DNA from: Astropecten irregularis
Lineage: Eukaryota; Echinodermata; Asteroidea; Paxillosida; Astropectinidae
NCBI GenBank assembly: GCA_963971285.1
Contig: OZ020257.1
Location: 10,120,602 to 10,184,601, forward strand
Reading direction: 5' to 3'
Length of the DNA stretch: 64,000 nucleotides
Numbering within the stretch: position 1 is the stretch's first letter; every line of letters begins with the position of its first letter. Positions 45,233-57,200 of the stretch are shown here, piece after piece. A program made the position numbers and the translations under genes. Under the pieces are notes generated by a model. The model saw only the letters and a list, made by a program, of their open reading frames with translations. It was not told the origin of the DNA and did no database searches.

Positions 45233-46487
45233 GAAGCAACCTGGTCTACTGCAGCAAGGTTTGATGATGATGAAGATTTACCAGCCCCTCCCATTAGATA
45301 TTACTTCCAGCCTCAGTAAGAAGCATCCTGGTCTACTGCAACAAGGTTTGATGATGATGAAGATTTACCAGCCCCTCCCATTAGATATTACTTCCAGTCT
45401 CAGTAAGAAGCAACCTGGTCTGCAACCTGGTCTACTGCAACAAGGTTTGATGATGATGAAGATTTACCAGCCCCTCCCATTAGATATTACTTCCAGTCTC
45501 AGTAAGAAGCAACCTGGTCTGCAACCTGGTCTACTGCAACAAGGTTTGATGATGATGAAGATTTACCAGCCCCTCCCATTAGATATTACTTCCAGTCTCA
45601 GTAAGAAGCAACCTGGTCTACTGCAACAAGGTTTGATGATGATGAAGATTTACCAGCCCCTCCCATTAGATACTACTTCCAGTCTCAGTAAGAAGCAACC
45701 TGGTCTACTGCAACAAGGTTTGATGATGATGAAGATTTAACAGCCCCTCCCATTAGATATTACTTCCAGCATCAGTAAGAAGCAACCTGGTCTGCAACCT
45801 GGTCTACTGCAATAAGGTTTGATGATGATGAAGATTTACCAGCCCCTCCCATTAGATATTACTTCCAGTCTCAGTAAGAAGCAACCTGGTCTGCAACCTG
45901 GTCTACTGCAACAAGGTTTGATGATGATGAAGATTTACCAGCCCCTCCCATTAGATACTACTTCCAGTCTCAGTAAGAAGCAACCTGGTCTGCAACCTGG
46001 TCTACTGCAACAAGGTTTGATGATGATGAAGATTTACCAGCCCCTCCCATTAGATATTACTTCCAGTCTCAGTGAGAAGCATCCTGGTCTGCAACCTTGT
46101 CTACTGCAACAAGGTTTGATGATGATGAAGATTTACCAGCCCCTCCCATTAGATATTACTTCCAGTCTCAGTAAGAAGCAACCTGGTCTACTGCAACAAG
46201 GTTTGATGATGATGAAGATTTACCAGCCCCTCCCATTAGATATTACTTCCAGTCTCAGTAAGAAGCATCCTGGTCTACTGCAACAAGGTTTGATGATGAT
46301 GAAGATTTACCAGCCCCTCCCATTAGATATTACTTCCAGTCTCAGTAAGAAGCATCCTGGTCTGCAACCTTGTCTACTGCAACAAGGTTTGATGATGATG
46401 AAGATTTACCAGCCCCTCCCATTAGATATTACTTCCAGTCTCAGTAAGAAGCATCCTGGTCTACTGCAACAAGGTTTGATGATGATG
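45176..46487 (+). repeat. Tandem array of the UBA6 C-terminal codons including the stop
   Basis: Units start at 45176, 45263, 45350, 45449, 45548, 45635, 45722, 45821, 45920, 46019, 46118, 46205, 46292 and 46391, with a partial fifteenth at 46478. Spacing is 87 bp, or 99 bp when a 12-bp block (TGCAACCTGGTC) is doubled; both are multiples of three. Each unit in the UBA6 frame reads [15 protein letters not shown], then QSQ or a close variant, then a stop (TAA, once TGA). Unit 1 is the true UBA6 end and alone has Arg (CGG) before SQ. The units are over 95% alike, so the array is young or homogenised. It lies in the 3' untranslated region if the first stop is used. Confidence 0.92.
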
Positions 46488-46530
46488 GTGCAGTGTAGGA
46501 ATGCTGATAGAACTATCAACAGCAGAGAGG

Positions 46531-46747
46531 TTTAAGGTCTTTTCACACAACGCTAAAAACATCTCAACCATGGGTTTGGACCTCGGTCAAAATCTCTCAA
46601 GGATTCACCAGGGACGTCGGTCACTGTCAAGCATTGGTGTCCTTTCACACGATGACACTTTTGTCATGTTTGTAAGATATTGTAACCATGAGAGAATTTC
46701 TCAACAGTTGAGAGGTTTTTTTTAGCGTCGTGTGAAAAGGCCTTTAA
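46531..46747. mobile_element. Foldback MITE with TTTTCACAC ends, TTAA-flanked
   Basis: Left TTTAAGGTCTTTTCACACAA and CGCTAAAAA pair with right TTTTTAGCGTCGTGTGAAAA and GGCCTTTAA. The inner segments ATCTCAACCATGGG and TCTCAACAGTTGAGAG add weaker pairing. It lies about 45 bp after the UBA6 repeat array, probably inside the 3' untranslated region or just beyond. Confidence 0.65.
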
Positions 46748-47000
46748 TTGCACATTTTGTAAGATGTCACGAGAGTGTCCAAATATATGGCAGGGAAGTC
46801 AAACTTGAAAAGGTGCACATAAGACTGCATAATTGATTGCTTAGCTGCACGACACGTCTGTCATGTCTGTGTGAACAGGGTTTTGTACATGATGATGAAA
46901 TCATCTCATCAAAATCATCAAGCAAATCGTGGAGGCCTCATAGATAAGCTTCATTTCATAATCTGTTACTAAAGAAAAAACCGCAAACTGCTAGATTTTA

Positions 47001-47006
47001 AATAAA
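47001..47006 (+). terminator. Candidate UBA6 polyadenylation signal
   Basis: AATAAA in TTTTAAATAAATTCC, the first canonical signal I noticed on the plus strand after the repeat array. If used, the 3' untranslated region would be about 1.8 kb and include the array and the foldback element. Weak evidence: AT-rich sequence often contains this hexamer. Confidence 0.25.
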
Positions 47007-47629
47007 TTCCTCAAATTTAAATCAGATTTTTGTATGTCTGTAAGAAGCGGCTGTATGCGAGTGACGAATGCAAAAAAGCTGAAAAGTACAAAAAGTACAC
47101 AAACGATTGGCATTTACATATTAATTTGCATCTGATCTCTCTATTTTAGCCCAACATTTGCCAGAGCAGACCTTTATCAAGATAAGTCTGTAATTGGTGT
47201 TGGAACCACTACACCATGTAACATGTACAGTACCCACCTGTTTCTTAAATTGTATATGACGGAAATCTTTTATCAAATACATGTCAAGATAACAAGATGA
47301 AATATAGATAGGAACATTTATTTGTAAAGTAATTTTGTATTATGACAGCTTCAGAAATTGTTTAAATACAATTATGCATTTAATGTTATTATTGCTATGG
47401 CAACATCGTTGTAGGTCTTACCAATACAGTGGGTTTCTTTTCATAATTATTGATTGGTTATGAATTGGAAAGGTTATACAAAAACAGGAAAAAAAACGAA
47501 AAATGTTTCATTCTTGATCGCGAGAAACAAGTTGTGTGTTGGTCCCCAGTGATTTGCAGTTATTTTCATCAGTGCGCAAATGTTTTTGTGGGGGAATATG
47601 TTGACATTATGACCATATATGTTAATATA

Positions 47630-47777
47630 CAAATATCACATGGTTTGAGGGTGAAAGAGTCGATTCTAGCTCCGGAGGTGTTGGAAGTTGACAAACTATA
47701 GAAAGCCTTGGGAACTAGTTTGTCAACCGAGGGAAGCTAGAATCGACAGTCACCTGAAATAAACCATGTGATATTTG
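47630..47777. repeat. Palindromic element with CAAATATCACATGGTTT arms
   Basis: Left CAAATATCACATGGTTTGAG, GAGTCGATTCTAGCTCC and AGTTGACAAACTA are matched in inverse by TAGTTTGTCAACCGAGGGAA, GCTAGAATCGACAGTC and AAACCATGTGATATTTG. It is 148 bp, without coding capacity, in the interval after UBA6. Confidence 0.6.
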
Positions 47778-48059
47778 TTTCACTATACCTCATAAATATT
47801 CACAATTTCGTCAAGATCGGTATCATAAGTGCAGCAAAATGTTTGTGTCTTGTAGGTCAAGGCTTACGCATGCGTGATGCAAACTTTTCCTAGGATGCAC
47901 AGTGAGATGTTACATGTGTAACAGTTCCTTCAGAGATTCCCGGTCTACTCGCTGGTGATCAGCAAATATATCCCCTGGCACGTGATGGTGAATTGACCAA
48001 TTTGGATTTGGCTATAGGTCATGAATATTTATGAGGTATGGTAATATTACTTAGTTATC

Positions 48060-51000
48060 TTCCATTATAGCTATATTTTCATCGACTGCTGCAAAAGGCC
48101 ATTAACAATTTTAGTTTTCAGGCTACATGGTAATTGACTTGGAAAGCTAGAGAAGCTGATCAGTGTGTCTGCCTTCTATATCAACGATTATTGCAAACAT
48201 GTTTGTTTACTGCATTCATAAATGTAATTAATGTAACATGAATTGATGTATATAATTTGTTTCTGTTGATAAACATAAATATTTTGTTTTGTACATCTGA
48301 CAGGACAGAAAGAAAAAACCATAGAGGCGAAGCATCATGTACATTGCTTTATTGTAACATGATCAATGTAACATACAAAATATAGTTACAAAATTACTCA
48401 CAAATTATGCAACTTCAATACGATAATATTCATTAGTACATGTACATGTTATGTGTGCATAATAGTAAGCATTGGCATTAACTTTAAGTAATTGACAAGA
48501 TTGGTATGTTTTGGATGTCATTTGTTAGCAAGTACTTGGCAAGGCTTTTATGTAATAGTCAAAACCTCATATTGAGAATAAGGTATCAGTTAGCCATGAT
48601 GGGGCAGGGCTGCAGTATTGGTTTATACAGTCCTAACTGTTACAATGCATATCTGCAGCAATATTACTGTGATTGTTACCCTAAACAATTTCCCTTCATT
48701 ATATGCAGAGAATATATATATTATACACGAATGTAGACACTATGAAAGACGTTTTTAAATAGTATGAACGAGATAACAGACATACAACCTGGTGTCCATA
48801 TTGGTATTCATGTAATTCAAATAAACTATGTATGACATGTATAACACTGCTGTCATTTGAATCCTTTCTGCTAGTACATGTACATGTTTTTTTCTATCCC
48901 ACTGTTAACTGAACCTGCTGGTAGTAGAAAAGCTACCAAATGTTTCACAAGGCATGCAACTTTGATTTAAATGAGGAAACAAAAACAAGGAAAATCCTAT
49001 CTTTGCCATACTTTGTGCAGTGTTGTTTACTTTTCAGCTGATTCAAGGAAAAGTTGCATGCCTGAATGAGTGAATGCCATCTAAATATGCCAAGTATCTA
49101 AACTGATTTATGGTTGATTGGGATTTCAGTACCAATAGAGTACATGTATATGTGTACATAATTATAGGGAAGACCCTGGAATTTAGCTTACTGTTAGTGT
49201 TCAGAGCATGTATCCTGACACTATTATTGTCTAATAACTCTTATTATAATACTCAATACTAATATTGGAGTTATTCAATGTTTTTGAGACCATCGTCGTC
49301 TGCGGCATCTCCCGTCGTAAAAAGTTACCCATGGTCAGCTTTCATGTGTCTAGTGCCAATTTGCTGCTGGGTATTTTAGTGGATATTTACAGCCTACCAA
49401 GAGTTATTAGGATCAACACACTGAACCCGATGGCAAGAAGGCTGACTGATCATGCAAATTTGCTGTCTGGGTCAGCACGTGGGAACTCACCCAAGGCTCA
49501 GATCAGCAGATAGATTCGCCAAAAAGTGCCACTTTAACTGCTTCACCATCCAAAATGTGGCCATTTGAACCAGGAAAATAACACCCACAAGTTAGACTAA
49601 GTCATATGCATGCCGTCAATCAAGGAGTATGGTTATTTTACACATGTACATGAACTACACAACACCACACAAAATCAATGTAGACACTTCATTAAGTTCA
49701 TACATCTTGAACTTGAAAGACATTTTTACAATCCAATATTTGTCACAAAATTTCATCTTAAACATCATGCACATACATTTGACCAATTATTTACTGTGTG
49801 AAGAAATACTATTCTCTACAGAAATATACATTCATTCTCATCGTCTGTGATATGCTGTTAGACAAATCCAAAAATTCATTATACAGTGTCTTCAAATTAA
49901 AAAATATATTTTTACTTTTAAGTTATATAAGTCTTGTCTGGGTACAAAATATTTTTTTTTAAAGAACAGCAAATGATACATAGCGTTTACAAGTAAAAAC
50001 AAATTAAAAACAAACAAGTACTTGCATATTTAAAAATTATTTCTCCCATAATACATGTAGTTTATCTTTTTAACACCAAATTAGTTTTGTTCAAAGGTTA
50101 AATTGCATGATGCTACATCACAATTACAAAATCAATGCTTTGGAAGCACACACCAACCTTTTCCCTGTAGCTATATGCAATGCATTAAGTCTGTGTACTT
50201 GCAGTATACATGCAGTTATGTATAAATCCACCTCATTTATGACTACAGAATCATTTGATGCCTTGTTCCCTGTATACATGAATGTGTGTTGTGATCAACA
50301 AACTATTATTACTTGAGGTTTTATCAACCTGCACTTAATAGTCACCAAACACTTTCTATTCCATATAAAACTCAAAGGTTTTAGGTCATAATTCTTTGGG
50401 ACTTCCCAAACCAGTTTAGAGCCATGCATGCACCATGCTTCCCGACTATTACATGCTGCTCTACTGGTATTCAAGCCCATGACAAATGGGAGCTGGGGAT
50501 CAGCAACCCCCAAAAGCCCCCTCTAGGTCAACCACTGCACCAAACAGCTACACTAAGTCTAGATGGCAACAGAAATTGGAGAGACTATAAGAATCATCTT
50601 CTCTTTTTCTCTACAAATATCAGTCGACGTACATTATCTGCCATCATTTATGTTCACCCGTCACTAAGAAAGACAAACTGAATAATAGAAAATAACCTGA
50701 AAGAGAAATTATTCATTCTCACTGGTTTTCTTTGACTACTGATTGCAAACTGGATCACATGTTATACGAGCAATGGCCACAACATATTAATAGAGCATAT
50801 AGAGTACAATGCTGTAAGATCTGATGCTAAGTATGACATACATCATATTCATTCTGAGGTGAAATATATACTTTACTCTCAGTTCTATATGAGTGTGGGT
50901 TTCTAGCAGCCAGTATTTGTTGCCGCATTGCCCATCCTATTCATTACATTCAAGAGCTAACTGCAGGTTGCAACTCAGCAGAATGAACTCTCTTTTATGT

Positions 51001-51295
51001 TGTACATTGTACACTGCCCGCGTAGTAATTCAACATTTGACTGCTTACTAGTCAGCAAATAGAGCAAGTTGCAGAAAAAGGTCACAACAATCCATATTAA
51101 CCTTGTCAGTGATAGAGCCCTATTGAGTGAATCAGCTGTAGACACGACTTAAAGGCTATTTTATCAAAATTGACTAGAATTAGCTTTTCATCAATGAAAT
51201 GCATTTAAACTTGAAGTTTTCAGAATGCTTTTGTAAAGTATACGGTAGTTATCTTGAAGGAATCTTGGTAGATACGTCCCTCTGCGTACTTGCAT
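48060..51295. other. Gene-poor interval between UBA6 and the convergent adaptor-like gene
   Basis: AT-rich sequence with scattered TACATG words. I found no open frame with coding character, no splice-flanked homology and no structured RNA that I could support. The 3' untranslated region of the minus-strand gene should occupy some of the right end below its stop codon at 51298-51296. Confidence 0.4.
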
Positions 51296-54200
51296 TTAAC
51301 TGTCCTCTTTGATCCCAAACTTTTTGAAGATTTCACCCAGCTCAGCACTTTCTGGTATCTTACTTCCTCCTGTAACCATGGAGATAAAACTTGTTGTTAG
51401 AATTGTTCTTTGAGTATATGGGCAAATCATGATCAGATCGTATAGCCCATTATATAGCTCTGAAACTGGAAACTTCCAACTTCAAGAAATTGTGACAATT
51501 TATCATGTGAAAAGAGAAACATTGAAATGAAACAGGATTCTTATCATGCACATGAACATGATGAAAAATGTGCAATATTAGAATTAATAAAGCTACAGTG
51601 ACTGATCTCTGCATGGAAGGAGTACTGGATTATGCCCCGTAAGACCTTGTAATAACGTGCAACACCAATATAACAAACATGCTGGGATGCACAGAAGTTG
51701 TTTGTAATAGTGAACAATGTTCAGTACATTGTACAAATTAGGAGCCAAGGATGATGTTCAGTATGGCAGTGTTCGTTATAGCGACATTCCACTGTATTAC
51801 CCAATTACTGTATGTTGCAATGCCCTGTTTTATAGCACTAAAATGCTGTAGTATGTATTAAAATGCATGCTTTTGGACATTGTAACATCATAATAAATGC
51901 ATTATTACTATTCTGGCATTCTTGCATAATTTGTTAAAAATGTTAATGTCTTCTAAACAGAAATCAGTCGCTTTATATAGCAAATATATATGTTAACAGC
52001 GAGCAAAGGCATCTACAAAAGTCAGCATGTATTAAATATTAACTTTACTTAGTAAAAGCAGCATTAGACCAGCAGCCCATTTCACGAAACTTTATGCAGT
52101 GGCGTAAGTCCACTTACGCCACAAATTTTGTGGCGTAAGCCAATTAACTGCGTAAAGTTTCATGAAATCGGCTGCAGGTCAAGCTGTAGGAATAAACGTG
52201 CACTAACATAGACTTGACCATATTAAATGATGTCAGTAGTAATTGACTTGATGGTTTGGATACTGAGTGGGAATTGTATGTGGGTGTGATATGACACCAC
52301 CATGACCCAGCTTCATTATACCAGTCATGCCAGTAAGCACTGGGTTGTACACTTCAATCTCCGTTCATGTATAGCTTTCCTACATGAACAAAACCGAAAG
52401 TCTAAAAAAACAGGATTTGTTTGGCACCCTGTGTTTTCTTTCAGTTTGTGCAAAAGCATATACAAGCATAACATGCCTAGACTAACATACATGTATGGAG
52501 GCATTATGGTCAAAGTAAACACTACATGTACATGCAGGCAATGTAGCATTCTGATTGCATGTACAACTGTACATGTATCTGACAGGATGTTTATAATCAC
52601 CCCTCTAAAGTTTCTGAAATATATAATATAGTGGTTTTCAAACAGCAGTTTCTAGGTATTCATGAATGTACACGAATACAAACATTGATTGGACAAAAAC
52701 AAGGTTGATTGTATGGTGCTATCAAGCATGTCTGAAGCAATCAGAAAAGGACTGAGCATTATATGTGCTATGTTACTTGGCAATGAACATGGGCCTTTAT
52801 CCATCATATGTTACATTGTGTCACCCTCATAGCTCAATACCATTATGGGTTGTACCGACTATTCTTCCTGCAGCAACAATGAGCTATGATCATGAATGTA
52901 TTCTAGGAAAAGCAATACTCAGGCTAACGAGTGGTTTCATGCACCAAACAGTTGCAGACCGTTGGTATTTTGGTATCATTTCTCTAAACTAAATGTAAAT
53001 GTATTTCCTTGATCATTTTGGGCAAGTGACTTTCAGTTAGTTGGGTAGTTTTGCCAAAATTTGCAAGATGAACATTGACAAAAATATTTGGATTCATTGC
53101 CAAAAAGGAACATTACTGTATATGAAGCACAGCATGGGTGATAAACAGCTGATCAAGGTATGCCGGATAACAATTTTTCATGTTACTGAATTGGATCATA
53201 CTGTAGCACTTTGAACTACAAGCTGAAAAAGCTTTCATCATGGTCTTACTGGTTGGAGTGAAATTGAAAATGAGGTCTTGCAAATGAGATGAATCATGTC
53301 TGAAAATAATTCCAGAAATATCACCTTGTGCATGCTTGGGGAAGCCAGCCTGAGCACAGTGTTGCCTAGGTCTAGGAATTGGATGGATGTCACTTTGTGC
53401 AGGCTTTGGGAGGCCGGCACAGTGTTGCCTAGGTTTAGGTATTGGTTGAATGTAACTCCTGGTGGCCTGACCTATACCAGTACAATGCTCATCATATTTT
53501 ACTGGTTGCTTAAATGCAGACTGCTGATTGGATACACCAGTTTGGGAAGTAGGTTTAGTTGCCATGGATAATTGTTCATTGTCTTGTTTTTTGATGAGTA
53601 GAAGTTTTTGACTGGTTGGAATTTCACAGAAATCTGTGGGTGCAGCCATATCAACTGAAAATACAGACAAAGAAATATACTAAATTAAACTGCCATTATT
53701 AAAGTGGATTAAATGTGGGTATATGTTTTGTTAATACATACGACTGACTCATTTTAGTCATTGCAATGACATGAAAAATAATATGTGTCAAATTATATGC
53801 TCAAAAATATAAATGATATGAAACAACTCAAATATTGTGATTTTCATTTAGCATTTTATAAAGGAATGAACTTATGATTTGCAACCTGGTGTTGTTTTAG
53901 CTCTTGTTCTGCCATTGGCTGGTGTTGGTAACGGTCTCTTTTTGAGCGGCTGTTGCAAGGCAAAGGTTTCACCACTTGGAGTATTATAAATGTTGGCTGT
54001 TAGTAGAAAGAACATGTTATTTTTAAAACAAGTACTGGTATACATGTACACAAAGACCAAATAGAAAACAAACCAAAAAGTAAGACAATGCTACCACCAA
54101 AGCAAGAGTGGTTAAACATATACATGTGGCATATTTACAATTTTGCCATCAAGCACAACTAAAACAAAATGCTTCAAAATTGAAAATTCAAAAACAAGTA

Positions 54201-57200
54201 CTAAACTTGCACTAACTTGCACTTAACACATTGTACATTTGTATTAAGAGAAAATACACAAAAAAAACCTAAATTTTTCTTCACACTAATGACAATGTGG
54301 TTTTTTTTTCAAAAGTGTCAGAATGAATGTTTGTGCAAATGAGAATGGCAAGATATGTAGAGATGAGAATGGCATGATATAGAAGGGTCATTCATACCAG
54401 CAGGTTCAGGCTTAAATTAGACTTGTGGCCAATTTGTTAGAAGTCACGGTGATCGTCTCTGCTTTCACGTGAGACTCCTGGCTATGGTGGGATTTCAGCT
54501 CTCTGGACCACTTGAAAGTGGTTCCCGAAAGCCGAAATCTCGCCATAGCCAGGAGTTTTGTGAGAAAGTAGAATAGTTATGCGAAAGTTACGTGAAAGCA
54601 GAGACAATCACTGCGACTTCTAACGACTTGGCCACAAGTCTAGGCTTAAGTCTGCATGATGAATCAAAATACCAGTTAGGATTGTTGTTCTTTTCCTAGT
54701 TGTAGATTGATATTAACTGTACGGTACATGCACTGATTACTGAATAATAGATGATACTATACACTGTACAGATTTATTGATGTAACATAGGCATGTACAC
54801 ATTCATGTCTTTACCTGGTGGCATACACATGGCATAACCCAGATTTGTTAACATGCTATGGATATAAGAGTGAACAGGAACAGCTAGTGAATTCAACAAA
54901 CAAATTCATGCAGCCACAGCTGAGTAGAGGAACATAAAATCAGAAACAGATTGTAACTCAAAGAAACGTAAAAATCAAACCATTGGCAGCCTGGGTACAA
55001 TAATGAAAAGTGCTTTGATTTCAATAAAAAAATGAACACCTTGCTTGCTTTATCAGTGACTAAATCAGCAGAATTACAAATGACAAGTCAACAACAAAAA
55101 AGGCTCAGGTCATACCTAACAGTGGTTTCATTTTGTCCAAACAAGCATTCATATATTTAGGCTTCATGCATATGAAAATGTGCATTTACCAGAGAGATTT
55201 TAAGTTGGCCATTTGACACTTTGTGAATACTTCCTGATTGATGTAGTCTTTCTCCTAGTGCCTACAATGACAAAGGTGGTCATATTATCATCTTTTTAGA
55301 GATTTCTTTTTTGATGGATTTCACTTGTTATGAATCAGGGAATTTGAAGTGATCCTGTTTTGCAACATTGCCAATGCTGCATGTATCTTTGTTTCATGGC
55401 TTCTGACTGCCAAACAAACAAAGATAATTGACATAGGGCTGGATAGGTCAGTTGGACTTGGTGGAGTACCAGTAGTATTCCAGAGGTAGCAGGTTCGAAT
55501 CATGCTCCATATTTTGAACGACTTAAAATTAACCCAGTGAGTTTCCCTTGTGGTTATCTGATGAATATTCAATTTTGTTACAAATTGAATAATTCTGTGT
55601 TGTATATTAGTGGGTTACTTCTGGCAGTGTACATTCATTTATATGGCTACATTTGATCTTATACGATATATGTTGAACTGAAATGGTGATTTTAAGAACA
55701 TTAATCTTTGGGTTTTTAGTAGTTATGTGATGGAACGCATGCTCTCATTCACTACTAAGCTAACCTGCTAAACTATGAACAGTCAATTTACTCAGAATAT
55801 TAAGTAACTACATCAGCATCAGCAGATGATCAGTTTGACATGTTAGCAAATCAAAACAAATATGGCCGACTCATTGATGTTTACTCTGTCATCATGCTAA
55901 AGCACTATACGTAGTCTGTAATCTACTACATGTAAGTCTCTATGAAACAACCAATCACAGACAAGGTATGATACACAACCAATCACAGACAAGGTATGAT
56001 AAACAACCAATCACAGACAAGGTATGATTCAAACCTGTGATTCCTGTCTTCTAGTCTAGAAAATCTTCCTACACAAAGCTTGACCATGAACCTACAGTAG
56101 TTCATTCTATCCAGGGGTGGGTACTACAGTCATATAGATGTTAAGCTAAATTTTTCAATCTACACTCAATTCATCAGACCTAAGAAATGAAATGTTCTTA
56201 TCTAAGCTTCTTTCTTTTTTTATCTTAAGCTTTTTTTAAAGAAATACAAGAACAGGAAAATATATATTTTGGTCTGGTCAATTACAGTCAATTCTGAATG
56301 AAGAAAATGTTCAGACAAAATTTCAGTAGTAACTTAAGATTTACAAATGATGTAAACTTTGCTTCTATGTGTGCAGTCCTAGAATGATACAAACATGCAT
56401 GATGAAATTGCTAGAAATTGGGAATATTGAGTGAGGATCGAGTCCGGTTTAAGATTGTGCTTTACATAAAAGCTATATGTACTACAGTATATGCAACAAA
56501 TGCTAAATAGACATGTTTCTTCACTAAAATGCTGCAAATATTGCCCATATATTGTTATTTGGAATTCAGATCCAGAGAGAACAAGCAAAAAAGGTTTCTT
56601 CAAATGGAAACACCTAGGTCTTGGCAAGTGAAGAAAATATGTGAAATAATGAAGCAGTCCACCACCATAAGAGTAGCCGTATTTTAGCCAGCTATTAATG
56701 ACCCCTAACCAGCTGGGGAAACATGTCATTTGCAAAACATCATTCTAAGCATGAACCAACCAATGTAACAAAGTTATCACTATAAAGAACATGAGTTTTA
56801 TATGATATGAAAGCATTATATCCCAGCTGGGATAAAGCAGATGAACTAAGCTTCTACTCTCATAACAAACCAAACACATTCTAATATCAAACAGATTACT
56901 ATCCATTAATAAGAGGCATTTTAGTTAAATGGAAGTAGCATAGCTAGTCCATGGACAAGAAGGAGCTGGAATGACATGTATAATGTGAGTACTGTATGTG
57001 AAATACATATGTATTGCATGTGCAGTGGGCAGAAATAGCTTCAACTGTGATACTTAACACAAAACAAAATATCACAACATTCCAATGCTCCCCCCACCAA
57101 AAAAACAAACCAAAAACCATTATTAGAAATGTTTGATGATGATGATTTGTCCCATTTTGAAACAAACTCACTTATGGAGGAAGTATAAGGAAATGCTGTG

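Noticed and set aside
45150-46535. Two apparent repetitive protein genes in the UBA6 array
   Set aside because: They are the +1 frame of the tandem copies of the UBA6 end; no independent start, promoter or conservation is visible. Kept only as a finding.
47147-47226. Exon-like stretch after UBA6 (TTTTAG then PTFARADLYQDKSVIGVGTT)
   Set aside because: It has an acceptor-like site, but UBA6 already ends at 45232, no partner donor was found and no family is recognised.
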